A DNA stretch of 64,000 nucleotides from JACRPH01 sp041665465 (GCA_041665465.1 JBAYIU010000001.1:496001-560000); one strand, 5' to 3'. Positions 34,315-42,807 are shown, counted from the stretch's first letter. The notes: a model not told the origin generated them from the letters alone. Translations and numbers: made by a program.

Positions 34315-34944
34315 TTATTCCTTAACTGCCTTAATCAACCGTTTAATCGCTTCCTTGGGCTTGTCAGCTTTAGTAGTATAACTCCCAGAAACGAAATAAT
34401 CTGCTCCGGCTTTAGCCGTTAGTCCAATACGCTGAGGATTCATCCCTCCATCAACGATTACTTTTATTTGAGGGTTTATTTTCTTGATTTGAACAATTTT
34501 CTTTAACTGCCCAGGCAGATACTTGCTGCCATAAAATCCCGGATGAACAGTTAGAATTAAAACCACATCGGTTTGAGATAAAAAAGAGTTTATTTTGCTA
34601 ATGGGAGTTTCCGGCAGAACTGCAAACCCCACTTTTTTGTGTTCTTTTTTCATCCAGGCAGCATATTTAGAGAAATCTTTCAACTCTTCAATCTGAGGAA
34701 AGAATAGTTCTCCCCGAGAGAGATATTTCTTAATCCAGATCTCTGGTTTCTTAACCATTAGATGCAAGTGATATTTAAATTTAGAAGAAAGCTTAAACTT
34801 AAAATCTAAAGCATGGTTTGGAGCGAAAATTCCATCAACGATATCTAGATGTAATATTTTAACTGCTCCTTTCAATCGGTTAAGATCCTGATCTAATTCT
34901 TCCTGATTCTTAGACATCAAAGAAGGAAAGATAATCTGGTTCAT
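34315..34944 (-). CDS. rpe: Ribulose-phosphate 3-epimerase
   Basis: TIM-barrel enzyme with PSLMS, LHLDIVDGIFAPN (metal-binding His and Asp), HLHLMVKKPE and the catalytic Asp in VIVDGGMNP, followed by ADYFVSGSYT. 209 residues, normal. The metal-site Met usually found as D-V-M-D is Val here. It interconverts ribulose-5-phosphate and xylulose-5-phosphate. It follows rpiB by 5 bases on the same strand, so both are one operon behind the inverted-repeat array. Confidence 0.9.
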   Translation of the reverse strand: MNQIIFPSLMSKNQEELDQDLNRLKGAVKILHLDIVDGIFAPNHALDFKFKLSSKFKYHLHLMVKKPEIWIKKYLSRGELFFPQIEELKDFSKYAAWMKKEHKKVGFAVLPETPISKINSFLSQTDVVLILTVHPGFYGSKYLPGQLKKIVQIKKINPQIKVIVDGGMNPQRIGLTAKAGADYFVSGSYTTKADKPKEAIKRLIKAVKE

Positions 34945-34949
34945 TTAGA

Positions 34950-35471
34950 CTAATTTCCATTTTCAATCTTTTTTATCTTCTCTAATCTTCTAACATGTCT
35001 CGGTTCATGAGAGAACTTAGTGGTTAGAAAGATAGCCATTAACTTAGTGCTATAATGATAACTATTAAACCATCCAGATAAACATAGAACATTAGCATCA
35101 TTATGCTCTCTGGCCAGCCTTGCTTCTTTGAAAGAAATAGGATCAGCCGCTCTTGCTCCTTTAATTTTATTAGCAGCAATACACATTCCAATCCCAGAAC
35201 CACAAGCTAAGATTCCTTGAGTTTTCTCTTTCGCTACTCTTTTGGCTAGTTTTTCGGCAAAATCAGGATAATCATCTTTTGAGTCAAGAATCTTATTTCC
35301 CAAATCTTCATATACAATTCGATGATGATCTAACCATAACTTGAGTTTTTCTTTCATTTCAAACCCGGCATGGTCAGCAGCAATGTAAATTTTCTTACCA
35401 TGATGCACTTTTACTCTTTTTTCCGGATCAGCATGTTTCTTTTTTCCAAACAAGACTTGTAATATTCCCAT
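34950..35471 (-). CDS. rpiB: Ribose-5-phosphate isomerase B
   Basis: The start Met at 35471 has a GAGGT site; an upstream frame of 32 residues is leader sequence. Core motifs: AADHAGFEMKEKLKLWL, DYPDFAEKLA, the catalytic-Cys/anion-hole ACGSGIGMCIAANKI, RAADPISFKEARLAREHNDANVL and a C-terminal RHVRR. An extra N-terminal stretch of about 24 residues precedes the core. RpiB interconverts ribose-5-phosphate and ribulose-5-phosphate. Its promoter holds four half-sites in two large inverted repeats. Confidence 0.93.
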   Translation of the reverse strand: MGILQVLFGKKKHADPEKRVKVHHGKKIYIAADHAGFEMKEKLKLWLDHHRIVYEDLGNKILDSKDDYPDFAEKLAKRVAKEKTQGILACGSGIGMCIAANKIKGARAADPISFKEARLAREHNDANVLCLSGWFNSYHYSTKLMAIFLTTKFSHEPRHVRRLEKIKKIENGN

Positions 35472-35494
35472 AGTATCAACCTCTTTTATGATAG

Positions 35495-35576
35495 AGTAAT
35501 TGTGAATTATCGTAATATTTTCTTTCACAATTACTAATAGTAAACGTGTGTTTAAAAAAAGGAACACATTTACTAT
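35495..35576. promoter_or_regulatory. Operator array of four half-sites upstream of rpiB-rpe
   Basis: Two consecutive inverted repeats fill this gap. Repeat 1: AGTAATTGTGAA (35495-35506) and its exact complement TTCACAATTACT (35524-35535), 17-base spacer. Repeat 2: ATAGTAAACGTGT (35537-35549) and ACACATTTACTAT (35564-35576), 13-base arms with one mismatch, 14-base spacer holding a TTTAAAAA box. All four arms share a half-site close to AGTAAWNGTGW in alternating orientation. Such an array is what a dimeric or tetrameric regulator would bind. Confidence 0.7.
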
Positions 35577-35617
35577 AGGAGAAGGATAATCTTAACGTTT
35601 TTTAATCTATCGGTAGG

Positions 35618-36493
35618 TTAAAGTAAAGCAGAAGCATAAATCAGTATCACTCCAACCACAACTAAGATTACTGCTCCTAGTTTGTGAACCAAGCGAAGAT
35701 CTTTAGAGATGATTCCCAGTTTCAAGTTAACTATTCTTTCCGTCAATACTACAAACAAAGGTTGTGTTGCTCCAACCGCAGAAACAATGGTTACGGGAAG
35801 ATAATCAATAGCAAAATAAAGTGCTAAGGAAGCAACGCAAGTAATTAAAGCACCACCCATAGCAATGGGGAACAAAACAACATCTTTCTTAACATTTTTA
35901 CGGATGGAAAGAAAGAATATTCCGATTACAGTAACTAAACTGGAAACGATTAATCCTATTACCCATCCATTGAGAGGAGGAAGATTATTAGTTACAATCT
36001 TAATCATAAATTCTCCTAAAGCTACTCCTAGGATGAAAAGAACTAATACTCCCAGAATCTTAAAGTTGAATCTCTCAATGCGAGTAGATATCCATACTGC
36101 CCCAATAATGGTTAAGATCATCCCAACATAACCCAAAAAAGGGATTACCTCTTTAAGCAATATAAAAGACATCAAAGAAACAAACAAGGGATAGATATAC
36201 ATCATCCCAATGACATTAGAAACATCCTCTTTGCTGATTAAGTAGTAATACCACCAAGTATTTCCGCCATAAATTAAACCAGTAATAACCGGAAAGATAA
36301 TACTAGAGAAGGAGAAACTGGACCAATCTAAGAAGACTCCCACCATTATTGCTAAAGATAAAAAACAACCCCCTTCCACTACCATATAACTGAGATGATG
36401 TTTAGCAACTCTTTCTACAATGTACTTATCGTAAACATTTACTCCGGCATAAAAAAGAGGAGAAATAAGAGCAAGTACCCAAGCAAGAATCAT
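35618..36493 (-). CDS. EamA/DMT-family transporter
   Basis: From Met 36493 (GGAAAGGG upstream, TAAAATG junction with the aldolase stop) the protein has about ten hydrophobic helices in two repeats of five, the EamA/drug-metabolite transporter layout (first half with YDKYIVERVAKHHLSYM, second with EFMIKIVTNNLPPLNG and a final AVILVVVGVILIY). Substrate is unknown. It is the last gene of the pfkB, small membrane protein, fba run, so sugar or sugar-alcohol transport is a guess from context. Confidence 0.88.
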   Translation of the reverse strand: MILAWVLALISPLFYAGVNVYDKYIVERVAKHHLSYMVVEGGCFLSLAIMVGVFLDWSSFSFSSIIFPVITGLIYGGNTWWYYYLISKEDVSNVIGMMYIYPLFVSLMSFILLKEVIPFLGYVGMILTIIGAVWISTRIERFNFKILGVLVLFILGVALGEFMIKIVTNNLPPLNGWVIGLIVSSLVTVIGIFFLSIRKNVKKDVVLFPIAMGGALITCVASLALYFAIDYLPVTIVSAVGATQPLFVVLTERIVNLKLGIISKDLRLVHKLGAVILVVVGVILIYASALL

Positions 36494-36494
36494 T

Positions 36495-37409
36495 TTACCC
36501 TTTCCCCATGCTACCAAACAACTTAATTCTTTGTTCCACCACTTGTCTAATCAAGTCACGAGCAGGAGACAAGATATGTCTGGGATCAAAATCTTCTGGA
36601 TGTTCTTTAACCGACTTTCTAACTCCGGCATCGAAAGCGATTCTTAGATCAGTATCAGTATTAATCTTACAAATCCCATTCCTTATCGCCAGAGCGACTT
36701 GAGTTTCAGGAACCCCTTTTACTCCGTCCAACTTAGCGCCATATTTCTTAGCTAGATTGACTATTTCTATGGGTACTCCGGAAGCACCGTGAAGTACTAA
36801 AGGTACTTTTACTAGGTTTTTTATTTTCTTGAGGATATCTATCCTTAATTTAGCCTCTCCAGCAAACTTATACGCTCCATGTGAAGTTCCAATAGCTATA
36901 GCAAGAAAATCGCACCCAGTTCTTTCTACAAACTCTTTAGCTTTAGCTGGATCAGTGTAAATTATATTGTTAGAATGAACTTTATCTTCTTTCCCACCAA
37001 TAGTTCCTAGTTCTGCTTCTACTGAAACTCCTTTCTTATGAGCCCATTGCACTACTTGTTTAGTAAGTTTAACATTCTTCTCAAAATCTTGATGTGAAGC
37101 ATCGATCATAACTGAAGAATATCCTAATTCAATACATTGTTTGATAATTTTCAAGTCCTTTCCATGGTCCAAATGTAAAGCAACGGGGACTTTGGTTAAT
37201 TCTGAAGCTGTTTTTGCCAGCTCGTACAGAAAATTCATTCCAGCATACTCGATTGCCCCTTCTGAAGTAGCGAGAATAACCGGAGAATTAAGGTTAGTAG
37301 CAGCTTGAACAATACCTTGAACAATTTCCATATTATTGATATTAAAATGCCCTACTGCATAATGGCCATTTCTGGCTTTGGTTAAGATCTGTTTAGTATT
37401 AGCTAGCAT
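36495..37409 (-). CDS. fba: Class II fructose-1,6-bisphosphate aldolase
   Basis: Zinc ligands in HLDHG (two His), EAELGTIGG, and the loop LVLHGASGVP, with KINTDTDLR near the end. 304 residues, typical bacterial-type class II aldolase (archaea more often use class I or the FBP aldolase/phosphatase). It cleaves or condenses FBP and, in many organisms, sedoheptulose-1,7-bisphosphate. A one-base TAATG overlap couples it to the membrane-protein gene upstream; it precedes the EamA transporter. Confidence 0.93.
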   Translation of the reverse strand: MLANTKQILTKARNGHYAVGHFNINNMEIVQGIVQAATNLNSPVILATSEGAIEYAGMNFLYELAKTASELTKVPVALHLDHGKDLKIIKQCIELGYSSVMIDASHQDFEKNVKLTKQVVQWAHKKGVSVEAELGTIGGKEDKVHSNNIIYTDPAKAKEFVERTGCDFLAIAIGTSHGAYKFAGEAKLRIDILKKIKNLVKVPLVLHGASGVPIEIVNLAKKYGAKLDGVKGVPETQVALAIRNGICKINTDTDLRIAFDAGVRKSVKEHPEDFDPRHILSPARDLIRQVVEQRIKLFGSMGKG

Positions 37410-37783
37410 TAGAAATCATCAACTCCTCCATCATCATCTTCCTTCTTTTCATAATATAAATATTCTACTATAAAGGCGGATCCGGTTAAAAATAAAGGAA
37501 AAGCAGCTATAACATACAAGGTAGAGAACAATAAACCCATGGAAAAGATCAAATACCCCGCCCCTAGGATGATAAATATGCCTCCCCCAATAGGGGCATT
37601 CATCCAAGAAATCATAGTTGTTAAGATCAAAACAGCTAAAAGCATCAATCCGGCGGCAAAATAATGTCCTAATCCAGAGAAAATTAAGATTAAAACCCAA
37701 GTCGAGACCAAAAGTAAGGCTAGACCTCTAGGTATCCAAGACCATAAAGAATATCCGGTTGATTTCTTAGAAAAGAATCCCAT
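37409..37783 (-). CDS. Small four-helix membrane protein
   Basis: 124 residues with four hydrophobic helices (about 15-33, 36-52, 68-85 and 88-108) and a short acidic tail (EKKEDDDGGVDDF). No family recognised. The start overlaps the end of pfkB by 17 bases and the end overlaps the aldolase start by 1 base, so it is translated within the sugar-metabolism operon. Confidence 0.65.
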   Translation of the reverse strand: MGFFSKKSTGYSLWSWIPRGLALLLVSTWVLILIFSGLGHYFAAGLMLLAVLILTTMISWMNAPIGGGIFIILGAGYLIFSMGLLFSTLYVIAAFPLFLTGSAFIVEYLYYEKKEDDDGGVDDF

Positions 37784-38738
37784 ATTGGCTTACTTTGATA
37801 TTATATCTCTTTATTAAATCCCTTGCTTCTGCTTCATTTAATAATTTATGTTTTACTCCAATAGATTGAATAACTGAAGAAGCATTGGCTTGCCCCACTT
37901 TTAAACACTCTTCAAAAGGATAACCTTTGATATGGGCGGCTAAAAAGGCAGCAGTAAAAGAATCACCTGCCCCGGCAGCATGAATCACCTTAATCTTAGG
38001 AGGCTGTAAGGAATAAAATTCGTTATGATTAACAGCATACATCTTATTCTTACCATTAGTTACAATAACGATCTTCGGACCTAGTTCTTGTAAAGACACT
38101 AACACTTCTTTAGGATTACCCCGATGTTTTCCTAATAAAGCTAGAGCTTCTTCCCAGTTTAAAACTAGAATTTCTGTTGCTTCAAGTATAGATTTAAGGT
38201 AAATCTTACCTTTTTTAGCTAAGTATAAGGAAGGATTAAACAAAATCGGAATGTTCTTCTTTTTAACATAAGCAGCAATCTTTTTACCAGTATTAAAAGA
38301 AGTCCCCATCAAGGTAGCTAGATAAATCCAGTTAGTTTTAAGGTCTGAAAATTTAAAATCTTCTTGGGTTAGATCTTCAGAAGCCCCTTTATGAACATAA
38401 ATCACTCGGTCGCCATCTTTTTTATAATCGATAATGCTAGCACTATCGGTAGGTTTACGACTGTGATGAAGACAAATATTTTCTACATGATGTTGTTGAA
38501 GTTCTTTAATAATGAACTCTGCATTGTGATCTTGACCCAGTTTAGTTAAGATTCTTACCTTCAAACCAAATTTTATTAAAGAAATTGCAGCATTACTTGC
38601 TCCCCCCCCCGAATGAGTCTCTATCTCTTTAACTAAAACCTTATCTCCCAACTTAATCTTCCTTAAGGGCATCTCAACAGTTAGAAAAGTATCTAAAGTG
38701 GCTGAACCAATACATAACACATCTGAACGAAACAACAT
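37767..38738 (-). CDS. PfkB-family sugar kinase
   Basis: The start Met at 38738 (AGAGGT 6 bases upstream) opens LFRSDVLCIGSATLDTFL. PfkB signatures: SGGGASNAAISL and the catalytic GAGDSFTAAFLAA near the C-terminus. Specificity (ribokinase, fructokinase, 6-phosphofructokinase, adenosine kinase-like) cannot be read; the following aldolase gene suggests hexose or hexose-phosphate. A run of nine G on the coding strand (38602-38610) encodes the Gly triplet of the substrate motif. Confidence 0.9.
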   Translation of the reverse strand: MLFRSDVLCIGSATLDTFLTVEMPLRKIKLGDKVLVKEIETHSGGGASNAAISLIKFGLKVRILTKLGQDHNAEFIIKELQQHHVENICLHHSRKPTDSASIIDYKKDGDRVIYVHKGASEDLTQEDFKFSDLKTNWIYLATLMGTSFNTGKKIAAYVKKKNIPILFNPSLYLAKKGKIYLKSILEATEILVLNWEEALALLGKHRGNPKEVLVSLQELGPKIVIVTNGKNKMYAVNHNEFYSLQPPKIKVIHAAGAGDSFTAAFLAAHIKGYPFEECLKVGQANASSVIQSIGVKHKLLNEAEARDLIKRYNIKVSQYGILF

Positions 38739-38896
38739 AGACATACCTCTTTTATCTATAGAAATACTTTTGGGTTTAAAATGGTTGTGGTTGAGATAGA
38801 AGTAAGGCAAGAACAATTTCTAAATCCCCCTTACTTCCTAAGCTTTAAAAGGATTATGGCGAGTTATGAAATATCATCAAGATGGAGGTAATAATC

Positions 38897-39481
38897 ATGT
38901 CATTAAAATCTATTGCTAAAACTTATCGTAAACCAGAAGTAGAGATTTCTTCTTTATTCTATACTCGTTGGAGTCCTAGAGCGATGAATGGTAAACTTCT
39001 AACTAAAGAAGAACTAATGCCTTTGTTTGAAGCCGCTAGATGGGCCCCCTCTTCAAGTAATGGACAACCCTGGAAATTTATTGTTGCTAATACCGAAAAA
39101 GAAAAAGAATTGTTTCTTAATCTTCTAATTGATTTTAATCAACAATGGTGTAAACATGCCGGAGCGTTAGTGGTGGTTGTTTCAGCAAATAAAATTAATA
39201 ATCTTCCTGCTCTTACTCACAGTTTTGATACCGGTGCTGCATGGATGTCCTTAGCCTTAGAAGGGTCAAGAAGAAATCTTGTCGTCCATGCTATGCAAGG
39301 GTTTGATTATGAAAAAACTAGAAAAATGTTAAACCTTCCGGAGGAATACACTGTTGAATGTATGATTGCAATTGGAAAACCAGGAAAGATCAGTCAATTG
39401 TCTCCAGAACTAGCGAAACGAGAATTACCGTCGACAAGAAAGCCATTAGCAGAAATAATCCAATGGAGAGATAATAATTAG
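38897..39481 (+). CDS. Nitroreductase-family flavoprotein
   Basis: From Met 38897 (GGAGGT site; the upstream ATG at 38882 lies before the site). FMN-binding features: RWSPRAMNGKLL, ARWAPSSSNGQPWKF and the C-terminal IAIGKPGK. 194 residues, normal. Members reduce nitro compounds, quinones or flavins with NAD(P)H; some are biosynthetic. It stands alone, divergent from pfkB. Confidence 0.9.
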   Translation: MSLKSIAKTYRKPEVEISSLFYTRWSPRAMNGKLLTKEELMPLFEAARWAPSSSNGQPWKFIVANTEKEKELFLNLLIDFNQQWCKHAGALVVVVSANKINNLPALTHSFDTGAAWMSLALEGSRRNLVVHAMQGFDYEKTRKMLNLPEEYTVECMIAIGKPGKISQLSPELAKRELPSTRKPLAEIIQWRDNN

Positions 39482-39499
39482 ATTTGAGTAATAAATCAT

Positions 39500-39600
39500 T
39501 ATCGCTTATTAAAACATTTAGTTTTTTTACTTTTTAAAAGATATTTTATTCTTTTTTCTCGACGAGAGAAGCTTAAAAAAGAAATCTATATAAACTAGAA
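39500..39600 (+). terminator. T-rich region with a hairpin after the nitroreductase gene
   Basis: Several T runs (39520-39558) are followed by TTCTC/GAGAA arms around GACGA (about 39556-39570) and flanking TTCTTTTTT/AAAAAAGAA. Typical of an archaeal transcription end, with a possible weak hairpin. A TATA box (TCTATATAAAC, about 39585-39595) for the next gene follows. Confidence 0.4.
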
Positions 39601-39640
39601 AGTTATTCTTAAAACATCAAAGAGGTGTAAGATTTAGTAT

Positions 39641-40171
39641 ATGGTTCAGTTTTTTACGGAAAAAGAGATAGCGGTTGATGAAGAGGAAATTCCTCAAACT
39701 TCTGAAGAAGGTTTAACCGGAAGATTAAGCATAGATGATTATGTTATCGGGTCAGATAGTACGGGTTTCTACGAAGGTTTGTTAACCATAACAACCACCC
39801 CTTTAGAAAGAATTTTGAATTATTCTGGATTAGATTTAACGGGATTATTAGAAGATCTTAGTTCAAATGATACTTATGGAATTTCTGGAACCATTGATCC
39901 TTATATGCATGAGGTTTATCAATCTCAAGAAGAATCAGTAGAATCTGCTCCTGAAAATCAGAAAGATGTGGTTGCTTATTTTATTGAAAGACAGTTAGAT
40001 TATGTTAATCCTACTATAGCCACCGATGTAATTAATCAGGACAGAGAAGATGGAGATGACGTAGAAAGAAGAGCTAAACGCTGGCAATATGAACTGTTCC
40101 AGACCCATTTTGGAGCAGAAATCGCATTATATCGAGAACAATGTGCTGCCTTACAATCAGTTTTTAGTTAA
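39641..40171 (+). CDS. Uncharacterised acidic protein
   Basis: 176 residues, strongly acidic, no signal peptide or membrane helix, no recognised domain. The middle (LTGRLSIDDYVIGSDSTGFYE) looks strand-rich, the end helical. The TATA box is about 50 bases upstream and GAGGTG lies 20 bases before the ATG. The stop overlaps the convergent PfpI gene by 4 bases. Confidence 0.5.
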   Translation: MVQFFTEKEIAVDEEEIPQTSEEGLTGRLSIDDYVIGSDSTGFYEGLLTITTTPLERILNYSGLDLTGLLEDLSSNDTYGISGTIDPYMHEVYQSQEESVESAPENQKDVVAYFIERQLDYVNPTIATDVINQDREDGDDVERRAKRWQYELFQTHFGAEIALYREQCAALQSVFS

Positions 40172-40686
40172 ATCTTAAGAATTCTTAGCAAAGTACGAGC
40201 AAACTCTGAAGCTGCTTCTGGACCGTTAGCAGTAACTATTTTTCCATCGACCGTAACTGCTTCTCCGGTATACTTTGCTCCACTATTACTTAAAATGGCC
40301 TCCTGCCGACCATCTTTGTTCCAAACCGTAGCTTTTCTTCCTCTCAAAACCCCTGAACGAGCCAGAATAATAGGGGCAATACAAATCGCTCCCAGCAGTT
40401 TATAATGATTAAAACCTTCTCGAGCGATATTTAGAGCTTCTTCATCACTAGAATAAGCTTGTGCTCCTGATCCACCAATAAAAACAATCAAATTATAAAC
40501 ATCAATTTTAACATCGGCAAGAGAAATACTATCTTTAATCATTCCTCCTTGTGCCCCTACGCAAGTTCCACCTTCTTTTGAAGCAGTAACGACTTCAATT
40601 CCTTTCTCTTCCAGAATTTGTTTAGGAACACCGTATTCTTGGTCTTGATATCCACGTTGAGCTACGACAAACAGTGCTTTTATCAT
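40168..40686 (-). CDS. DJ-1/PfpI-family protein
   Basis: 172 residues with the nucleophile elbow GAICIAPIIL (Cys about 106), the FIGGSGAQAY strand-turn and VTANGPEAASEFA near the end. The family includes chaperones, deglycases and peptidases; the exact activity is open. It overlaps the upstream 128-residue gene by ATGA, so the pair is one operon. Confidence 0.88.
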   Translation of the reverse strand: MIKALFVVAQRGYQDQEYGVPKQILEEKGIEVVTASKEGGTCVGAQGGMIKDSISLADVKIDVYNLIVFIGGSGAQAYSSDEEALNIAREGFNHYKLLGAICIAPIILARSGVLRGRKATVWNKDGRQEAILSNSGAKYTGEAVTVDGKIVTANGPEAASEFARTLLRILKI

Positions 40687-41069
40687 TGAGAAAAATAATT
40701 TTCGTAAAAAAGATTACGCATCTCACTTTTAATCTCTCTAACTACTTTTTGAAAACCAGCTTCATCTAACCCTTTATCTCCAATCAAACGAGAAGTTATC
40801 TCACTTCTTAATTTAGATTCAATCAAGCGATGCACACTTACGGTCAATCTTGCCGGATCACGATAACCGCCTTTTTCAATTTCTTTCTCTAAATGGGTTT
40901 TACGTTCTTGGACATTAATCATAAACTCTTTCATAAACTCTTCTTTATAGTTAGCAGAATTTAAGAAGTTATGTTGGCGCTGTTGTAACGGAGCAACTTT
41001 ACCGTTAGTACGAGCAAAGGAACGCAGCATAGCTGTTTCCACTTCACCTACCATCCCTTGAGTTATCAT
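40683..41069 (-). CDS. Uncharacterised helical protein in operon with PfpI
   Basis: 128 residues, all helical and charged, no signal or membrane segment. Met 41054 is an alternative start. No family recognised. The stop overlaps the PfpI start (ATGA), so a joint role with PfpI, for example in stress, is possible but not shown. Confidence 0.5.
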   Translation of the reverse strand: MITQGMVGEVETAMLRSFARTNGKVAPLQQRQHNFLNSANYKEEFMKEFMINVQERKTHLEKEIEKGGYRDPARLTVSVHRLIESKLRSEITSRLIGDKGLDEAGFQKVVREIKSEMRNLFYENYFSQ

Positions 41070-41110
41070 AGATAGGAGTAAGCATATTTTGGTATATAAG
41101 CTTTATGGGA

Positions 41111-41130
41111 GTTGAGAGGATAAGTTCAAC
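41111..41130. promoter_or_regulatory. Inverted repeat near the membrane-bound HTH regulator
   Basis: GTTGA and TCAAC separated by ten bases, with an outer A/T pair. The same geometry with a shared central GATA occurs at 63139-63158. It lies about 55 bases before the regulator gene at 41185 and upstream of the divergent 41069 gene, so it may be an operator. Confidence 0.45.
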
Positions 41131-41184
41131 TTAAATCAAACTTAACAACAATTATTTAAAGCAGAAGTTCCTTCTTTTAGAAAA

Positions 41185-41799
41185 ATGGCTAAGAATAACT
41201 TTTTATTGGTGGATTTGAACGATACCAAAACTAAAAAACTGGCCGAGACTATCACTTCTGAAACCAGTCGTAAGATTTTAAGTTATTTAGCTGAGAAAGA
41301 TGATACTGAAGCTAATATCGCTCAACTTTTAGGGATTCCCATTTCTACGGTTCATTATCATCTCTTAAAATTGCAAGAATCGGGGTTAGTAAAAGTGGAA
41401 GAGTTTCATTACAGCCAAAAAGGCCGAGAAGTTAACCATTACAAGTTAGCTAACAAGTATATTATCATCGCTCCACAGAAGATTGCTGGATTAAAAGAGA
41501 AATTACGAGGAATTTTACCGGTAGCTTTAGTTTTTGCAGGGATTTCTGCAGTTTGGGGAGTTATAACTATTTTTGGAAGTAAGTTAGAAATGACTTCAAA
41601 AGTACAGGAAGCTGCTCCAATGCTAGAAAAAGGGTTACTTGCTTCTGCCTCCAGAGCCTATCCCGTAGATGTCATTTATCCATGTTATCAGACTTTCAGT
41701 CCTTTCGGATATTTTCTATTAGGAGGAGCAACTATTCTAGTAATCTGGTTTATTATAGCTCTAATTAGATATTATATTGAAAAGAGAAGAAAAATATAA
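41185..41799 (+). CDS. Membrane-bound ArsR-like winged-helix regulator
   Basis: Residues about 15-90 form an ArsR/MarR-type winged helix (SETSRKILSYLAEKDDTEA, GIPISTVHYHLLKLQESGLV). Two membrane helices follow (about 112-130 and 175-195). Such proteins sense a signal in or at the membrane and bind DNA from there. The TATA box lies about 27 bases before the ATG (leaderless). The end is close to the convergent DUF4349 gene (8 bases). A GTTGA/TCAAC inverted repeat lies upstream. Confidence 0.8.
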   Translation: MAKNNFLLVDLNDTKTKKLAETITSETSRKILSYLAEKDDTEANIAQLLGIPISTVHYHLLKLQESGLVKVEEFHYSQKGREVNHYKLANKYIIIAPQKIAGLKEKLRGILPVALVFAGISAVWGVITIFGSKLEMTSKVQEAAPMLEKGLLASASRAYPVDVIYPCYQTFSPFGYFLLGGATILVIWFIIALIRYYIEKRRKI

Positions 41800-41807
41800 A
41801 ATAAAAA

Positions 41808-42686
41808 TTACTTCTTTTTGTTCTTACGGATTTTCTTTACTACCAGCCAAACAACTACAATTACCACTAAATAGGGCAATAATACTACAATTAATGCAAT
41901 TAGCCCATTAAAGCTGTCTACCAGGCTAGTAATCAAAGTTGAAAGACCAATTATGGCTACGTTAGCATAATTAGATTGTTTTTCTTGTAAAGATACATAC
42001 ACACTAGAATATTCTACTTCTGTATCTACATTATTTATCCTTTCTTGAAGATATTTAATGGTTCTTTCTTGATCAAAGATACGATCGTTTAAAGTAATCT
42101 TATCGCTTACTTCAGTAGCTTCAGCAAACATCTTCTGATAACGCTCTAACCGATCTTGTTCTGCTTTTAGTTCAACCTTCAGATCAGTGTAACTACCAGT
42201 AACATCCTCAGTATTTTCGCTGAAAGAAGTAACTTTACCCATTTCTTTAAGCTGAGAGATTACTGCAGCATACTTTTTAGTATCAACTTTTAAAGTGTAA
42301 TATCCAGTATAATATGGATGTTCAGGATTATTCTGTTGAACGTTCTCGTTCAAAAGATAAGCGCCACTAGAAGTAATGATTGATTTAAGCTTTTGTTCTG
42401 CTAATTGAAACTCTCCTTGCTCTATTTCGCTGTTCAAATTAGCAGATTTAAGTAGTTTTCTTTCCGTTACTTCCGGTGCAAACGATCCCGAGGGACTGGG
42501 CATCATTCTGGAAGCATCTTCTACAGCATAACTAGAAAGAGCTTTGTTCATTCCTACTCCTTGATAACTCCCAGAAGTGCTAGTGGATGGCGTTACTGCC
42601 ACTAAAAATACTCCCAAAATAATTAAGATTACTAGTAACATCAACCAGTTTTCTTTAATTTTTGTCCATTGTTCTTTGAATGTCAT
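41808..42686 (-). CDS. DUF4349-domain membrane protein
   Basis: One N-terminal helix (about 15-33), then an extracellular domain of about 200 residues with RKLLKSANLNSEIEQGEF, YYTLKVDTKKYAAVISQL, a Glu/Arg coiled coil (about 168-215) and YSSVYVSLQEK, then a C-terminal membrane helix (about 255-283). This order is the DUF4349 family, of unknown function. The start has GGTGAT. It is divergent from the zinc peptidase gene across a promoter with a 20-base palindrome. Confidence 0.82.
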   Translation of the reverse strand: MTFKEQWTKIKENWLMLLVILIILGVFLVAVTPSTSTSGSYQGVGMNKALSSYAVEDASRMMPSPSGSFAPEVTERKLLKSANLNSEIEQGEFQLAEQKLKSIITSSGAYLLNENVQQNNPEHPYYTGYYTLKVDTKKYAAVISQLKEMGKVTSFSENTEDVTGSYTDLKVELKAEQDRLERYQKMFAEATEVSDKITLNDRIFDQERTIKYLQERINNVDTEVEYSSVYVSLQEKQSNYANVAIIGLSTLITSLVDSFNGLIALIVVLLPYLVVIVVVWLVVKKIRKNKKK

Positions 42687-42736
42687 TTAGATCACCATAA
42701 GGAAGGAAAACTTTCTGCTATATAAAGGTTAAGAAC

Positions 42737-42756
42737 ACTTCAAAAGTGATTGAAGT
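42737..42756. promoter_or_regulatory. Palindromic operator, copy 1
   Basis: ACTTCAAAAGTGATTGAAGT: arms ACTTCA/TGAAGT. It lies between divergent genes, about 25 bases before the TATA box (ATTTAAAAT, about 42780-42789) of the zinc peptidase gene. An almost identical copy precedes the gene at 43732. Confidence 0.65.
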
Positions 42757-42807
42757 TATTATTGTTACTACCCAAAAGTATTTAAAATAGCGATGATTTA
42801 AAAAGTC

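Noticed and set aside
38600..38615. Frameshift in the PfkB gene at the C run
   Set aside because: The frame is open through the tract and both flanking motifs are in the same frame, so the gene is intact in this sequence.
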